Origin: Hydrogenophilales bacterium 28-61-23 | GTDB lineage: Bacteria; Pseudomonadota; Gammaproteobacteria; Burkholderiales; Thiobacillaceae | DNA length: 64,000 bases | Assembly: GCA_002281555.1 (NCBI GenBank) | Contig: NCGJ01000012.1 | Coordinates: forward strand, 31,373 to 95,372 | Reading direction: 5' to 3' | In this document: in pieces, positions 9,848-18,244 of the stretch | How positions within the stretch are numbered: position 1 is the first letter of the stretch | Layout: the number at the start of each line of letters is the position of its first letter | Notes under the pieces: model-generated | The model's input: only the letters and a program-made list of their open reading frames with translations | The model's database searches: none | Told to the model about the DNA's origin: nothing | Translations under genes and position numbers: made by a program

Positions 9848-9919
9848 CCCGCTTTTACCCCTCGGGACTTTCCTGCTTTTAATGCCCGGGACTTCCCCGC
9901 TTTTAGCGCGGGAACTTGT
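9848..9919. repeat. Three 24-bp tandem repeats between ubiC and purT
   Basis: Units at 9848-9871, 9872-9895 and 9896-9919 share the core ctttta(n)cccgggacttc. They fill the divergent promoter interval between ubiC (minus) and purT (plus). The third unit also folds as a small hairpin (cccgc/gcggg). In one frame they would read as PAF-containing octapeptides, but no real gene is supported there. Confidence 0.75.
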
Positions 9920-9992
9920 CGCCCGGCCAGTTCAGGATCGAGTGCGTTGCGGTAAGCTTCGCGCCGGTCTCTAATCCTTGGATATCCCCGCC

Positions 9993-11198
9993 ATGTTCAT
10001 CGGTACGCCCCTGTCTCCATCCGCTACCCGGGTCATGCTTTTAGGCGCCGGCGAGCTGGGCAAGGAAGTCATCATCGCCTTGCAGCGACTGGGTGTCGAA
10101 GTGATCGCGGTGGATCGATACGACGGTGCGCCGGGGCATCAAGTCGCGCATCGCGCGCAAACCATCGACATGACCGACGGCAATGTCCTCGCCCGTCTGA
10201 TCGATTGTGAAAAGCCGGATTTCGTCGTGCCCGAGATCGAGGCCATCGCCACCGAAACCCTGCTTGAAATCGAAAAAGCCGGACTCTGCCGGATCATTCC
10301 CAGCGCGCGCGCGGCCAATCTCACCATGAACCGGGAAGGCATCCGCCGATTGGCGGCCGAAGAACTCAAGCTGCCCACTTCGCGCTATGCCTTCGCCGAT
10401 TCGCTCGAGAGCTTGCGCGCGGCGGTGACCGGCATGGACGGTATTGGTTTCCCCTGCATCATCAAACCGGTGATGTCGTCGTCCGGCAAGGGGCAGAGCC
10501 GTGTCGAAGGCATGGACGATCTGGGCACGGCCTGGGATTACGCCAATGCCGGTGGCCGGGTCAAGAAAGGCCGTGTGATCGTCGAAGGCCTGGTCGATTT
10601 CGAGTACGAAATTACCCTGCTGACCGTGCGCGCGTCGGGCGCCGACGGGACTGTGGAGACGCATTTTTGCGCGCCCATCGGCCACCTCCAGGTCAACGGC
10701 GATTATGTCGAAAGCTGGCAGCCGCAGGCCATGCGCCCGCTGGCTTTGCAACGTGCCCGGGATATCGCCAAAGCGGTCACCGAAAATCTGGGCGGCGTCG
10801 GTTTGTTCGGCGTCGAATGTTTCGTGAAGGGCGATGAGGTCTGGTTTTCCGAAGTCAGCCCGCGCCCGCACGACACCGGCATGGTGACCATGATCAGCCA
10901 GAAACAGAGCGAATTCGAACTGCACGCCCGCGCCATTCTTGGCCTGCCGGTGGATGTTTCCATGCAAACACCGGGCGCGTCTGCGGTGATTTACGGCGCT
11001 ATCGATGCGGCTGGCGTGCGCTTCGAGGGGGTCGACGAAGCGTTAAGGGTGCCGGGAACCGATCTGCGTCTGTTCGGCAAGCCGGTTGCTTACACGAATC
11101 GGCGCATGGGCGTGGCGTTGGCGGAAGGCGTTGACGTCGATCAGGCCAGGCAGCGGGCTAAAACAGCCGCGGCACGGGTGAAGCCGGTCGCGGGCTGA
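9993..11198 (+). CDS. purT: Formate-dependent GAR transformylase (PurT)
   Basis: A 401-residue ATP-grasp enzyme that makes formyl-GAR from GAR, formate and ATP in purine synthesis, independent of folate. Diagnostic parts are [14 protein letters not shown] at the N-terminus, PEIEAIAT, the MSSSGKGQS glycine-rich loop of the ATP-grasp and [17 protein letters not shown] [20 protein letters not shown] near 290. ATG 9993 was chosen over an in-frame TTG at 9978 because the product then begins MFIGTPLSP, which aligns with the usual PurT start. Monocistronic; it converges on a secreted-protein gene with a hairpin between them. Confidence 0.94.
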   Translation: MFIGTPLSPSATRVMLLGAGELGKEVIIALQRLGVEVIAVDRYDGAPGHQVAHRAQTIDMTDGNVLARLIDCEKPDFVVPEIEAIATETLLEIEKAGLCRIIPSARAANLTMNREGIRRLAAEELKLPTSRYAFADSLESLRAAVTGMDGIGFPCIIKPVMSSSGKGQSRVEGMDDLGTAWDYANAGGRVKKGRVIVEGLVDFEYEITLLTVRASGADGTVETHFCAPIGHLQVNGDYVESWQPQAMRPLALQRARDIAKAVTENLGGVGLFGVECFVKGDEVWFSEVSPRPHDTGMVTMISQKQSEFELHARAILGLPVDVSMQTPGASAVIYGAIDAAGVRFEGVDEALRVPGTDLRLFGKPVAYTNRRMGVALAEGVDVDQARQRAKTAAARVKPVAG

Positions 11199-11222
11199 TT
11201 TTCATGGATGACCCGTTGCCGG

Positions 11223-11257
11223 CCCCGACCTCGATCGCTTGCGGATCAAGGTCGGGG
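11223..11257. terminator. Hairpin between purT and the convergent secreted-protein gene
   Basis: A perfect 9-bp stem, ccccgacct and aggtcgggg, with a 17-base loop lies 25 bases past the purT stop and just beyond the end of the convergent gene. There is no strong T-run on either side, so it may be a bidirectional but weak terminator. Confidence 0.5.
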
Positions 11258-11265
11258 TAGAAGTA

Positions 11266-12306
11266 TCAGGAACAGACCTGCTGCAAGTTGAAAGAGAGCA
11301 GGTTTGTTTTGTTGAGACCGTCAAAGCCGAAATTGATCGCCTCATGCAAGAGTTTCATCGGCGGCGGGGTGATGCCGATCAGTTCGGTCGGGCATTTGAA
11401 GTTGATCACCACCAGAGGTTTCTCACCGGTCGGATAGACCTTTTTGATGGTGGGCAAGATGTTGGCATCGCCGGTCAAGGGCAACATCATCTTCAGGCCG
11501 CTTAAAAACCCACCCACCGAATTCGATCTATCCGCGCTCACGCCTTGCATCGGGCTTGCCATCGATGCCGGGGCAGAATTGCCGAATTGCGGCAGCGAGG
11601 GCAAATAGGCTTTCAGGCTGTTGCCGACTTCGCTGGCCAGTTTGCCCGGATCCTGGGGCGCATAGGCGGGCTGCGAATAGGCGAGGTAGGGGTTCTTGTA
11701 GCCCGCCGTCGCCATGTTCCATGGTTGATAAGCGGCAACCGGCGCTGTGGCTTCGTTTGCGGCAACCGGGGCGGCTTGTGCATAACTTGGCGGCACAAGA
11801 CTGGGTAGTGTGGCAGGGACTGGAGCGGGCGCCGGCGCCGTGGCAATGGGGGCGCTATTTGTCGGCTCGGCGGGCGAAATGGCCGGTGTCGAAACGGTAG
11901 GCGCGCTGGCGACGGGGGCGACAGGCGCGGGAGCGACCTTGTTAACCGCCTGATTTTCGATCAGCGTTTTTGCCGCCAAGGGCAGAATCGCGGCAGGCTG
12001 GTTGGCGAAGTAGGGGTTGATCGTTGCCGCGCTGGCCGCGGCCGGAGCGAACTTCAGGCTGTCGGCGCTGGCCAGTTTCATCGGAGCCATCTTAAGCGAT
12101 GTTTTGACATCGCCAGCCTTGCTCCGGGACGTCTTGGCTTTGGCTGTATTAGCTTTGGCTGTTTGCGCTTTGGCCGACTTGGCTTTGACGCTAGCCGTAT
12201 TGATTCGTTTTGCCTGTGTTTCCGCTGCGCTCCAGGCTACATCGATGTTGAGCAGTGACAGGGAAGCAATGATGAAAAAGCTGAAGATCAAGGGCGAGCG
12301 GTTCAT
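11266..12306 (-). CDS. Secreted Lys/Ala- and Ala/Pro-rich protein of unknown function
   Basis: A 346-residue protein I do not recognise. It starts with a signal peptide (hydrophobic IFSFFIIASLSLL, cleavage around AWSA). Residues ~35-65 are a Lys-Ala-Thr repeat (KAKSAKAQTAKANTAKAKT), basic like histone H1 tails. Residues ~85-190 are a Pro/Ala/Val-rich linker. The C-terminal ~120 residues look globular and end in FNLQQVCS; this part contains two Cys (FKCPTEL and QQVCS) that could form a disulfide. The product is probably periplasmic or envelope-associated. Its gene is divergent from the hup/hyp operon and convergent with purT. Function is unknown. Confidence 0.65.
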   Translation of the reverse strand: MNRSPLIFSFFIIASLSLLNIDVAWSAAETQAKRINTASVKAKSAKAQTAKANTAKAKTSRSKAGDVKTSLKMAPMKLASADSLKFAPAAASAATINPYFANQPAAILPLAAKTLIENQAVNKVAPAPVAPVASAPTVSTPAISPAEPTNSAPIATAPAPAPVPATLPSLVPPSYAQAAPVAANEATAPVAAYQPWNMATAGYKNPYLAYSQPAYAPQDPGKLASEVGNSLKAYLPSLPQFGNSAPASMASPMQGVSADRSNSVGGFLSGLKMMLPLTGDANILPTIKKVYPTGEKPLVVINFKCPTELIGITPPPMKLLHEAINFGFDGLNKTNLLSFNLQQVCS

Positions 12307-12500
12307 TCTGGCGGCCTATTAGAGATAGGCGTCGCAACGCCTTAAGGTTGTCAAACTAACCATCCGGAAACGCAGAGTCAACAAACCCATACTTAAGTAG
12401 TAGGAATGGCTGTGTTTTCTGTGTCGATAATACTCATCTGGCCGTTATTCTTACTTTCAAATCACCAGACAAATTGCAGCGCCGCGATGCGTCCGAGGGC

Positions 12501-13643
12501 ATGTCGAGACCGAACTTGAAGGAGAGCCTGTTGAGCGCCAGCCTGGAAGGCCGCATAGACATCGAGCTGACGCCGCGTGGCGGCGCGGTAAACGATGTGG
12601 CGATTCGATCATCGCGGCCGCATCTCGCCCAGCGGCTGATGGCGGGCTCAACTGCACAGGTTGCCGCCGAGCGGGCCGGCCTGATGTTCAGCTTGTGCGG
12701 GAAAGCGCAGCGCGTCGCCGCCGAGACGGCCTGTGAAGCGGCGCAAGGCATCCAGCCCGATGTGCTTGTCCACGCCGCGCGCGAACAACGCGTGCTGATC
12801 GAACTGGCGCAAGAGCATGCCTGGCACCTGTTGTTGAACTGGCCGCGCCAGACCGCTATCCCGCCCGACATGGCCAGTCTGCTAGCCCTGCGCCAGGCCA
12901 GCGCTCTCATTGCGGGTGCGGCCGATCCAACCCGCTTTATCGAAACACTGGAAGGTTTGCTGCGCGATGTTTTTCTGGGCGAACCCGCGCCGGACTGGCT
13001 GGCACGAGACCTGGCGGCTTTCGACGCCTGGCGTCGACAAGCCGCGACGCTGCCGGCAAAGTTGTTCGGCGCCTGGACGCAGGCGATGGACCACGGCATC
13101 AGCCATGCGCCGCTGTTGCCGGCGCTGCACCGGCTGGAGGCGGCGCAATGCATGGAACTGGCGCGCCAGGCGCTGGCCAATGAAGGTTTCTGCGCGCGGC
13201 CCGAATGGGCCGGCAAACCCGCGGAAACCGGCGCGATTGCGCGCATGCATGAACACCCGATGCTGGCGGCCTGGATTGCCCGTCGCGGTCGCGGCGCCGG
13301 CGCTCGCCTGTTGGCGCGCTTGCTGGAGCTGGCCGATATGCCGCGGCGGCTTCGCGACGGCGGTTCTGCTGTAGTTAAGGCATTCCCCCTGGCGGAGAAT
13401 GTCGGCATGGCGGCGATAGAAACTTCACGCGGTTTATTGATTCACGCGCTGCGTCTGGCGCAAGGTCGGGTGGCCGACTACCGCATCGTCGCGCCCACCG
13501 AATGGAACTTCCATCCGGCCGGGCCGCTCGCGCAAGCGCTGGTCAGGCTGCCGGCCGGCGACGATGCGCAAGTGCGCGCCCAGGCGATTTGCCAGTCGCT
13601 CGATCCCTGTGTCGCTTTCGATGTGGAATATAAGCATGCATGA
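12501..13643 (+). CDS. hupK: Hydrogenase expression/formation protein HupK-like
   Basis: A 380-residue protein resembling a degenerate [NiFe] hydrogenase large subunit, as HupK does. The N-terminus ELTPRGGAVNDVAIRSSRP and the C-terminal SLDPCVAFDVEYKHA echo the large-subunit ends (the latter resembles DPCxACxVH), but the N-terminal nickel CxxC is missing and only one Cys of the C-terminal pair remains. HupK is thought to act in assembling the active site. ATG 12501 is preferred to a TTG at 12474; neither has a strong ribosome site. It overlaps hypA by eight bases and heads the hyp operon. The structural hydrogenase genes are not in the window. Confidence 0.8.
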   Translation: MSRPNLKESLLSASLEGRIDIELTPRGGAVNDVAIRSSRPHLAQRLMAGSTAQVAAERAGLMFSLCGKAQRVAAETACEAAQGIQPDVLVHAAREQRVLIELAQEHAWHLLLNWPRQTAIPPDMASLLALRQASALIAGAADPTRFIETLEGLLRDVFLGEPAPDWLARDLAAFDAWRRQAATLPAKLFGAWTQAMDHGISHAPLLPALHRLEAAQCMELARQALANEGFCARPEWAGKPAETGAIARMHEHPMLAAWIARRGRGAGARLLARLLELADMPRRLRDGGSAVVKAFPLAENVGMAAIETSRGLLIHALRLAQGRVADYRIVAPTEWNFHPAGPLAQALVRLPAGDDAQVRAQAICQSLDPCVAFDVEYKHA

Positions 13644-13977
13644 AATGTCGCTCGCCGAAGGCATCCTGCAGATCGTCGAAGACGCCGCCGCGCGGCAAGG
13701 CTTCAAGCGCGTCACCGAAGTGCGCCTGGAAATCGGCGCGCTGGCCGGCGTCGAAATCGAGGCGCTCGGTTTTTGTCTGGACGTGGTGCTGAAAGACAGC
13801 GTCGCCGAGGGCGCGCGCATCGAGTTGGAAAAAACGCCGGGTACGGGGTATTGCCTCGGCTGCGGCGAAACCGTGCCGGTGAATGCGCTCTACGAAGCCT
13901 GTCCGAACTGCGGCGGCTATCAAGTGCAAGCCACCGGCGGCACGGAAATGCGGGTCAAGGATTTGTTGGTCGAATAA
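13636..13977 (+). CDS. hypA: Hydrogenase nickel incorporation protein HypA
   Basis: A 113-residue HypA. The start MHEMSLAEGI gives the conserved nickel-binding His2; the zinc ribbon is formed by CLGCGE and CPNCGGY (two CxxC pairs near residues 73-93). HypA delivers Ni to the hydrogenase large subunit with HypB. The ATG at 13636 lies inside the last codons of hupK (eight-base overlap), which confirms the start because His2 must follow Met1. hypB begins 15 bases downstream. Confidence 0.96.
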   Translation: MHEMSLAEGILQIVEDAAARQGFKRVTEVRLEIGALAGVEIEALGFCLDVVLKDSVAEGARIELEKTPGTGYCLGCGETVPVNALYEACPNCGGYQVQATGGTEMRVKDLLVE

Positions 13978-13992
13978 CTTCAGGAGTTTTCT

Positions 13993-14952
13993 ATGTGCAC
14001 TGTTTGCGGCTGCGGCCAGGGCGAAACCCGGATTGAGGGACATGACGACGAAAATGCGCATGGACACGATCATCCCCATACGCACGAGCCTGGCCATGCT
14101 CATAGCCACGCCGATGGCGCTACTCACAGCCATCCGCACGCCACCCATTTCCACCAACATCAGGGCGACCTGCACTATGGCCTGGGCCCGGCTCACGCCC
14201 ATGCGCCTGGTCTCAGCCAGGAACGTATGGTGCGCATCGAGCAGGACATCCTGGGCAAGAACAACGCCTACGCCGACGGCAACCGCAAACACTTCGCCGA
14301 GCACGGCATCTTCGCCGTCAACCTGGTCTCCAGCCCCGGTTCCGGCAAGACCACGCTGCTGGTGAAAAGCATCGATCTGCTCAAGGACAAGGCGAAAGTG
14401 GCGGTGGTGGAAGGCGATCAGCAGACCAGCAACGACGCCGACCGGATTCGCGCCACTGGTGCCCCGGCGATCCAGGTCAACACCGGCAAGGGCTGCCACC
14501 TCGACGCCCACATGGTCGGCCACGCGCTGGAACGCCTGGCCCTGCCCGACGACAGCCTGCTGATGATCGAAAACGTCGGCAACCTGGTCTGCCCCGCCGC
14601 GTTCGACCTGGGCGAAGCCCACAAAGTCGTCATCCTGTCGGTGACCGAAGGCGAGGACAAGCCGCTGAAATACCCGGACATGTTCAACGCCGCCGACCTG
14701 ATGCTGCTGAACAAGATCGACCTGCTGCCTTACCTGAACTTCGATGTCGCCCAGTGCATCGAATACGCCCGCCGCATCAATCCTAAATTGGAGGTGATGC
14801 AGGTCTCCGCCACCAGCGGCGCAGGCATGGAGGAATGGCTCGCCTGGCTCACCGCCGGTCTGGACGTGGCCATCGCCGCCCGGCAGCAGAACGTGAATTT
14901 GCTGAAGAAGCGGATCGCGGAGTTGGAAGCGCGGTTGGCGGTGAATGGGTAG
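13993..14952 (+). CDS. hypB: Hydrogenase nickel incorporation GTPase HypB
   Basis: A 319-residue SIMIBI-class GTPase. The N-terminus MCTVCGCG carries the high-affinity Ni motif (CxxCGC), followed by a His-rich stretch (about 16-60, many HxH pairs from [15 protein letters not shown] onward) that stores Ni/Zn. The P-loop is SSPGSGKTT near 114-122, with [12 protein letters not shown] and [10 protein letters not shown] switch regions and NKIDLLP as the G4 motif. It supplies Ni with HypA. A ribosome site (caggag) precedes the ATG. The next gene is not a standard hyp gene but a nuclease-like ORF. Confidence 0.96.
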   Translation: MCTVCGCGQGETRIEGHDDENAHGHDHPHTHEPGHAHSHADGATHSHPHATHFHQHQGDLHYGLGPAHAHAPGLSQERMVRIEQDILGKNNAYADGNRKHFAEHGIFAVNLVSSPGSGKTTLLVKSIDLLKDKAKVAVVEGDQQTSNDADRIRATGAPAIQVNTGKGCHLDAHMVGHALERLALPDDSLLMIENVGNLVCPAAFDLGEAHKVVILSVTEGEDKPLKYPDMFNAADLMLLNKIDLLPYLNFDVAQCIEYARRINPKLEVMQVSATSGAGMEEWLAWLTAGLDVAIAARQQNVNLLKKRIAELEARLAVNG

Positions 14953-14964
14953 TTGGGCCTATCT

Positions 14965-15432
14965 ATGACGACTGCGGCGATCCTTGAAATTCTGGCGGAA
15001 GCAAAGAAACTCGCTCTGCAATATCGCACGCTCACAGGAAAGCCCCTCGGCATCACCGGTGAAGTGGCTGAATACGAAGCAGCCCGCATTTTGGGGCTTA
15101 CCCTTACGCCTGCGAGACAGGCTGGTTACGACGCAATTGAAGTCCGCAATGGCCGAGAATTCCAGCTTCAAATCAAAGGCAGATGTGTGCTCGATGGCAG
15201 CAAGCCCGGACAGCGGATGGGCTCCATAGATATCAAGAAGGAATTCGACGCAGTACTACTTGTTCTTCTTGACGGTAACTTCGAGGCCACTGCCATTTAT
15301 GAAGCATCGCGCGAAGCAGTGATTGATACCCTCACAAAACCAGGCTCCAAGTCCCGGAACGAACGTGGTGCGCTCGGCGTTTCCAAGTTCAAGTCCATCG
15401 GCCATGTCCGATGGCAACGTGGGGCGCGGTGA
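14965..15432 (+). CDS. DUF6998-like, possible PD-(D/E)XK nuclease-fold protein
   Basis: A 155-residue protein lying between hypB and hypF. It resembles, from memory, the widespread DUF6998 family: GKPLGITGEVAEYEAARILG, LTPARQAGYDAIEVRNG, FQLQIKGRCVLDGSKPGQR and SKFKSIGHVRW. The series Glu (GEVAEYEAA), Asp (GYDAI) and QIKGR resembles the E-D-(Q)xK core of PD-(D/E)XK nucleases, but this is inference. ATG 14965 is used; a TTG at 14953 directly after hypB is possible. G+C and codon use look lower than in hypB/hypF, suggesting later insertion. A palindromic repeat begins immediately after its stop. No hydrogenase role is known. Confidence 0.7.
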   Translation: MTTAAILEILAEAKKLALQYRTLTGKPLGITGEVAEYEAARILGLTLTPARQAGYDAIEVRNGREFQLQIKGRCVLDGSKPGQRMGSIDIKKEFDAVLLVLLDGNFEATAIYEASREAVIDTLTKPGSKSRNERGALGVSKFKSIGHVRWQRGAR

Positions 15433-15513
15433 GTAGTCCGGATGGAGCAAAGCGTAATCCGGGAAGCCACGGAATCTGAAACCCCGGATTCTGCTCCGCT
15501 GCATCCAGGCTAC
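15433..15513. repeat. REP-like inverted repeat upstream of hypF
   Basis: Left arm at 15433-15463 (gtagtccggatggagc...gtaatccggg) and right arm at 15482-15513 (ccccggattctgctccgct...ccaggctac) are imperfect inverted copies. The shape is that of common bacterial palindromic intergenic repeats. An ATG at 15442 inside the left arm extends the hypF frame, but those 25 codons would only translate the repeat. Confidence 0.8.
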
Positions 15514-15516
15514 GGG

Positions 15517-17892
15517 ATGCAACGCCGCCTCCGCGTCACCGGCATCGTCCAAGGCGTCGGCTTTAGGCCTTATGTCTGGCATCTCGCCAACGAACTCAAC
15601 CTCGTCGGCTGGGTGCGCAACGATGCCGCCGGGGTGGAGGTGCTGGTGGAGGGCGAGCCGGAGCAAATCGACGCCTTCACTCGCCGCCTGCCCCAGGAAA
15701 TCCCGCCTCTAGCTTCGGTGCGGGAGCTGAGCTGGAGCGACGGGCCGGCCACGGGCGAGCACGCCAGCTTCGCCATCGCCGAAAGCGGGGCAGGGCATGC
15801 AGCGACGATGATCGGCCACGACACCGCCGTCTGCCCGGACTGCCTGGCTGAGATGTTCGATCCCGCCGACCGGCGCTGGTGTTACGCCTTTATCAATTGC
15901 ACCCACTGCGGTCCGCGCTACACGCTGACCCGCAAACTGCCCTACGACCGGGCCCAGACCAGCATGGCGGCCTTCCCCCTGTGCCCGGACTGCGAACGGG
16001 AATACCGCGATCCGGCCAACCGGCGTTTTCATGCGGAGCCGACGGCGTGTCCGGTGTGCGGGCCGGGGTTGTGGCTGGAAGTTCTCCCTCCCCCGCAGGC
16101 GGGGGAGGGCCGGGGAGAGGGAGGTTTTCTTCCGTCAAAGCAAAACATTTCCCTCTCCCAAACCCTCCCCCGCTTGCGGGAGAGGGGGCAAGACCCCATC
16201 GCGGGTGCGCTGGATTTGCTGCTCTCCGGCCAGATCGTTGCCATCAAGGGCCTGGGCGGCTTCCATCTGGCTTGCGACGCGCGCAATGCGGAAGCGGTGC
16301 AACGCCTGCGCGAGCGGAAAAACCGCGAGGAAAAGCCGTTCGCGGTGATGGCGGCGAACCTGGCTTCCATCGCCGGGTGGGTGGACATCTCTCCCGCCGA
16401 GGCCGAACTGCTGCATGCGCCGGAACGGCCCATCGTGCTGTTGCGCAAGAAAGATAGCGCGGACTCAGCTTTGCCCGGCATCGCCCCCGGCCTGGCCTGG
16501 CTGGGCGTGATGCTGCCGTACACGCCGCTGCATTGGATGATCTTCCATGCGGCGGCGGGGCAGCCAGTCGGTACCGAATGGATGGATCAATCCCACGACC
16601 TGCTGCTGGTGATGACCAGCGCCAACCCGGGTGGCGAACCGCTGGCGATCGCCAACGATGAAGCGGTCGAACGTCTGGCCGGCATCGCCGACGCGCTGTT
16701 GCTGCATGACCGGGATATCGTCGTGCGCTGCGACGACAGCGTCGCGCGCATGACCGATGGCGACGCGCCGCAATTCATCCGCCGTGCGCGTGGCTACACG
16801 CCGCGCGCCATTCGTTTACCCCAAAGTGGCCCGTCGGTGCTGGCCCTGGGCGGTTATCTGAAGAACACGATCTGCGTCACCCGGGGCGATGAAGCCTTCA
16901 TCTCCCAGCACATCGGCGGCCTCGACAACCCGGCGACCTGCCGCATGTCGATCGAGGTGGCGGAACACCTGCTCGACATCCTGCAAGTCCAGCCCGAGGC
17001 CATCGCGCACGACCTGCACCCGGATTTCTTCAGCAGCCGCCACGCGCAGGAACTGGCCGAGCGCTGGGACGTGCCGGCCATCGCCGTGCAGCATCACCAT
17101 GCTCATATCGCCGCCGTCGCGGCGGAACATGGCGTGACCGGTCCGGTGCTGGGCTTGGCGCTGGACGGCGTCGGCCTCGGTAGCGACGGCATGGCCTGGG
17201 GCGGCGAGCTGTTGCGCGTGGAAGGCGCGCAGTTCACGCGGCTGGGCCATCTCGCGCCGATTCCATTACCCGGCGGCGACAAGGCGGCGAAAGAGCCCTG
17301 GCGCATGGCGGCGGCGGCGCTGTTTCAAATGGGCCGTGGCGGCGAAATCGCTCGGCGCTTTCCGAACCAGCCTGCCGCGCTGCAACTGCATCAATTGCTG
17401 GAACGCGGCCTCAATACGCCGCACAGCACCAGTCTCGGCCGTTACTTCGACGCGGCGGCCGGGCTGCTGGGCATCCGCGCGGTCATGGCCTACGAGGGCC
17501 AGGCGGCGATGTTGCTGGAAGGGCTGGCTGAGCGGGCTGGCGGCGTGGCCGCGCTGGCCGGCGGCTACATCCTGGATGACGATGGCCAGTTCGACCCGCT
17601 GCCGCTGCTGTCACATCTGGCCGATGAAAAAAACGCGGCCCGTGGCGCGGCCGTCTTCCACGCCACGTTGGTCGATGCCCTGGTCGACTGGACGGAACGC
17701 GCCGCCCGCCGCGAAGGTCTCACTACCGTTGCCCTGGGCGGCGGTTGTTTTCTCAACCACATTCTTTCGCGCGGCCTGAAACGCCAACTCGGCGCGCGCG
17801 GCCTTACTATTCTGGCAGCCGGCCAGGCGCCGCCCAACGATGGCGGCTTGAGTCTGGGCCAAGCTTGGGTTGCAATGCAGCGAATTCGTTAG
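15517..17892 (+). CDS. hypF: Carbamoyltransferase HypF with in-frame repeat insertion
   Basis: A 791-residue HypF, which makes the thiocarbamate on HypE that becomes the CN ligands of [NiFe] hydrogenase. Order: acylphosphatase (VQGVGFRPYVWHLA), two zinc fingers (CPDCLAEM...CTHCGPRY and CPDCEREY...CPVCGPGL), YrdC-like domain (GLGGFHLACDA) and Kae1-like domain (VQHHHAHIAAVAAEHG). Between the second finger and YrdC lie about 35 extra residues (PPPQAGEGRGEGG through LRERGQDP) encoded by a palindromic repeat; without them the length would be about 756, normal for HypF. Start ATG 15517 follows the upstream repeat; the C-terminus QRIR comes from another repeat. Confidence 0.93.
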   Translation: MQRRLRVTGIVQGVGFRPYVWHLANELNLVGWVRNDAAGVEVLVEGEPEQIDAFTRRLPQEIPPLASVRELSWSDGPATGEHASFAIAESGAGHAATMIGHDTAVCPDCLAEMFDPADRRWCYAFINCTHCGPRYTLTRKLPYDRAQTSMAAFPLCPDCEREYRDPANRRFHAEPTACPVCGPGLWLEVLPPPQAGEGRGEGGFLPSKQNISLSQTLPRLRERGQDPIAGALDLLLSGQIVAIKGLGGFHLACDARNAEAVQRLRERKNREEKPFAVMAANLASIAGWVDISPAEAELLHAPERPIVLLRKKDSADSALPGIAPGLAWLGVMLPYTPLHWMIFHAAAGQPVGTEWMDQSHDLLLVMTSANPGGEPLAIANDEAVERLAGIADALLLHDRDIVVRCDDSVARMTDGDAPQFIRRARGYTPRAIRLPQSGPSVLALGGYLKNTICVTRGDEAFISQHIGGLDNPATCRMSIEVAEHLLDILQVQPEAIAHDLHPDFFSSRHAQELAERWDVPAIAVQHHHAHIAAVAAEHGVTGPVLGLALDGVGLGSDGMAWGGELLRVEGAQFTRLGHLAPIPLPGGDKAAKEPWRMAAAALFQMGRGGEIARRFPNQPAALQLHQLLERGLNTPHSTSLGRYFDAAAGLLGIRAVMAYEGQAAMLLEGLAERAGGVAALAGGYILDDDGQFDPLPLLSHLADEKNAARGAAVFHATLVDALVDWTERAARREGLTTVALGGGCFLNHILSRGLKRQLGARGLTILAAGQAPPNDGGLSLGQAWVAMQRIR
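16085..16190. repeat. Double palindromic repeat inserted in frame in hypF
   Basis: Two hairpins of the type ccctcccccgc/gcgggggaggg (16085-16108) and ccctcccccgc/gcgggagaggg (16163-16187), with outer arms ggagaggga (around 16115) and tccctctcc (around 16150), make a nested inverted repeat. The core is shared with the elements at 27462-27486 and 43921-43943. The insertion keeps the hypF frame open. Confidence 0.85.
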
Positions 17893-17973
17893 CGCTTCAG
17901 CGCTTAGGAATTCGGCGTGCCCTTTACGGGTGCAGCGAATTCGTTAGCGCTTTAGCGCTTAGGAATTCGGCGT
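17876..17973. repeat. Two 43-bp palindromic repeats (55-bp period) at the hypF end
   Basis: Copies at 17876-17918 and 17931-17973 differ at one base (cttcagc versus ctttagc). Each is an imperfect palindrome bounded by gaattc on both sides with agcgct cores. The hypF stop codon (17890-17892) lies in the first copy, so the last residues of HypF are repeat-encoded. hypC starts 41 bases after the second copy. Confidence 0.88.
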
Positions 17974-18013
17974 CCTTCTCGCGAGGGCAAACAATTTGTT
18001 GAGGTGAACCATC

Positions 18014-18244
18014 ATGTGTCTAGCCATCCCCGCCCGCGTGGTGGAAATACAAGAAAACGACCAGGCCATCGTCGACCTCGGCGGTGTGCGCAAGGACATT
18101 TCCCTCGCCTTGGTGGAGGATGTCCAGATCGGCGATTACGTCATCGTCCACGTCGGTTACGCGCTGACCCGGCTCGATCCGGATGAAGCCGCGAAGACGC
18201 TGGCGTTGATGGCGGAAGCGGGGCTGATGGAATCGACGCCATGA
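18014..18244 (+). CDS. hypC: Hydrogenase maturation chaperone HypC
   Basis: A 76-residue HypC/HupF-family protein. The start MCLAIPARV supplies the essential Cys2, and GGVRKDISLALV and GDYVIVHVGYA are the family core. HypC carries the Fe(CN)2CO unit with HypD and hands it to the large subunit precursor. A ribosome site (tgaggtg) lies upstream, and the stop overlaps the hypD start (ATGA). Confidence 0.96.
   Translation: MCLAIPARVVEIQENDQAIVDLGGVRKDISLALVEDVQIGDYVIVHVGYALTRLDPDEAAKTLALMAEAGLMESTP

Noticed and set aside
9686..9955. Short plus-strand frame encoding PAF-type octapeptide repeats
   Set aside because: The repetition is only the translation of the 24-bp DNA repeats; the rest is antisense to ubiC and there is no ribosome site.
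12501..13643. Decayed [NiFe] hydrogenase large subunit (pseudogene)
   Set aside because: The frame is intact, and lack of the N-terminal CxxC with a retained DPC-like end is the normal state of HupK proteins next to hypA.
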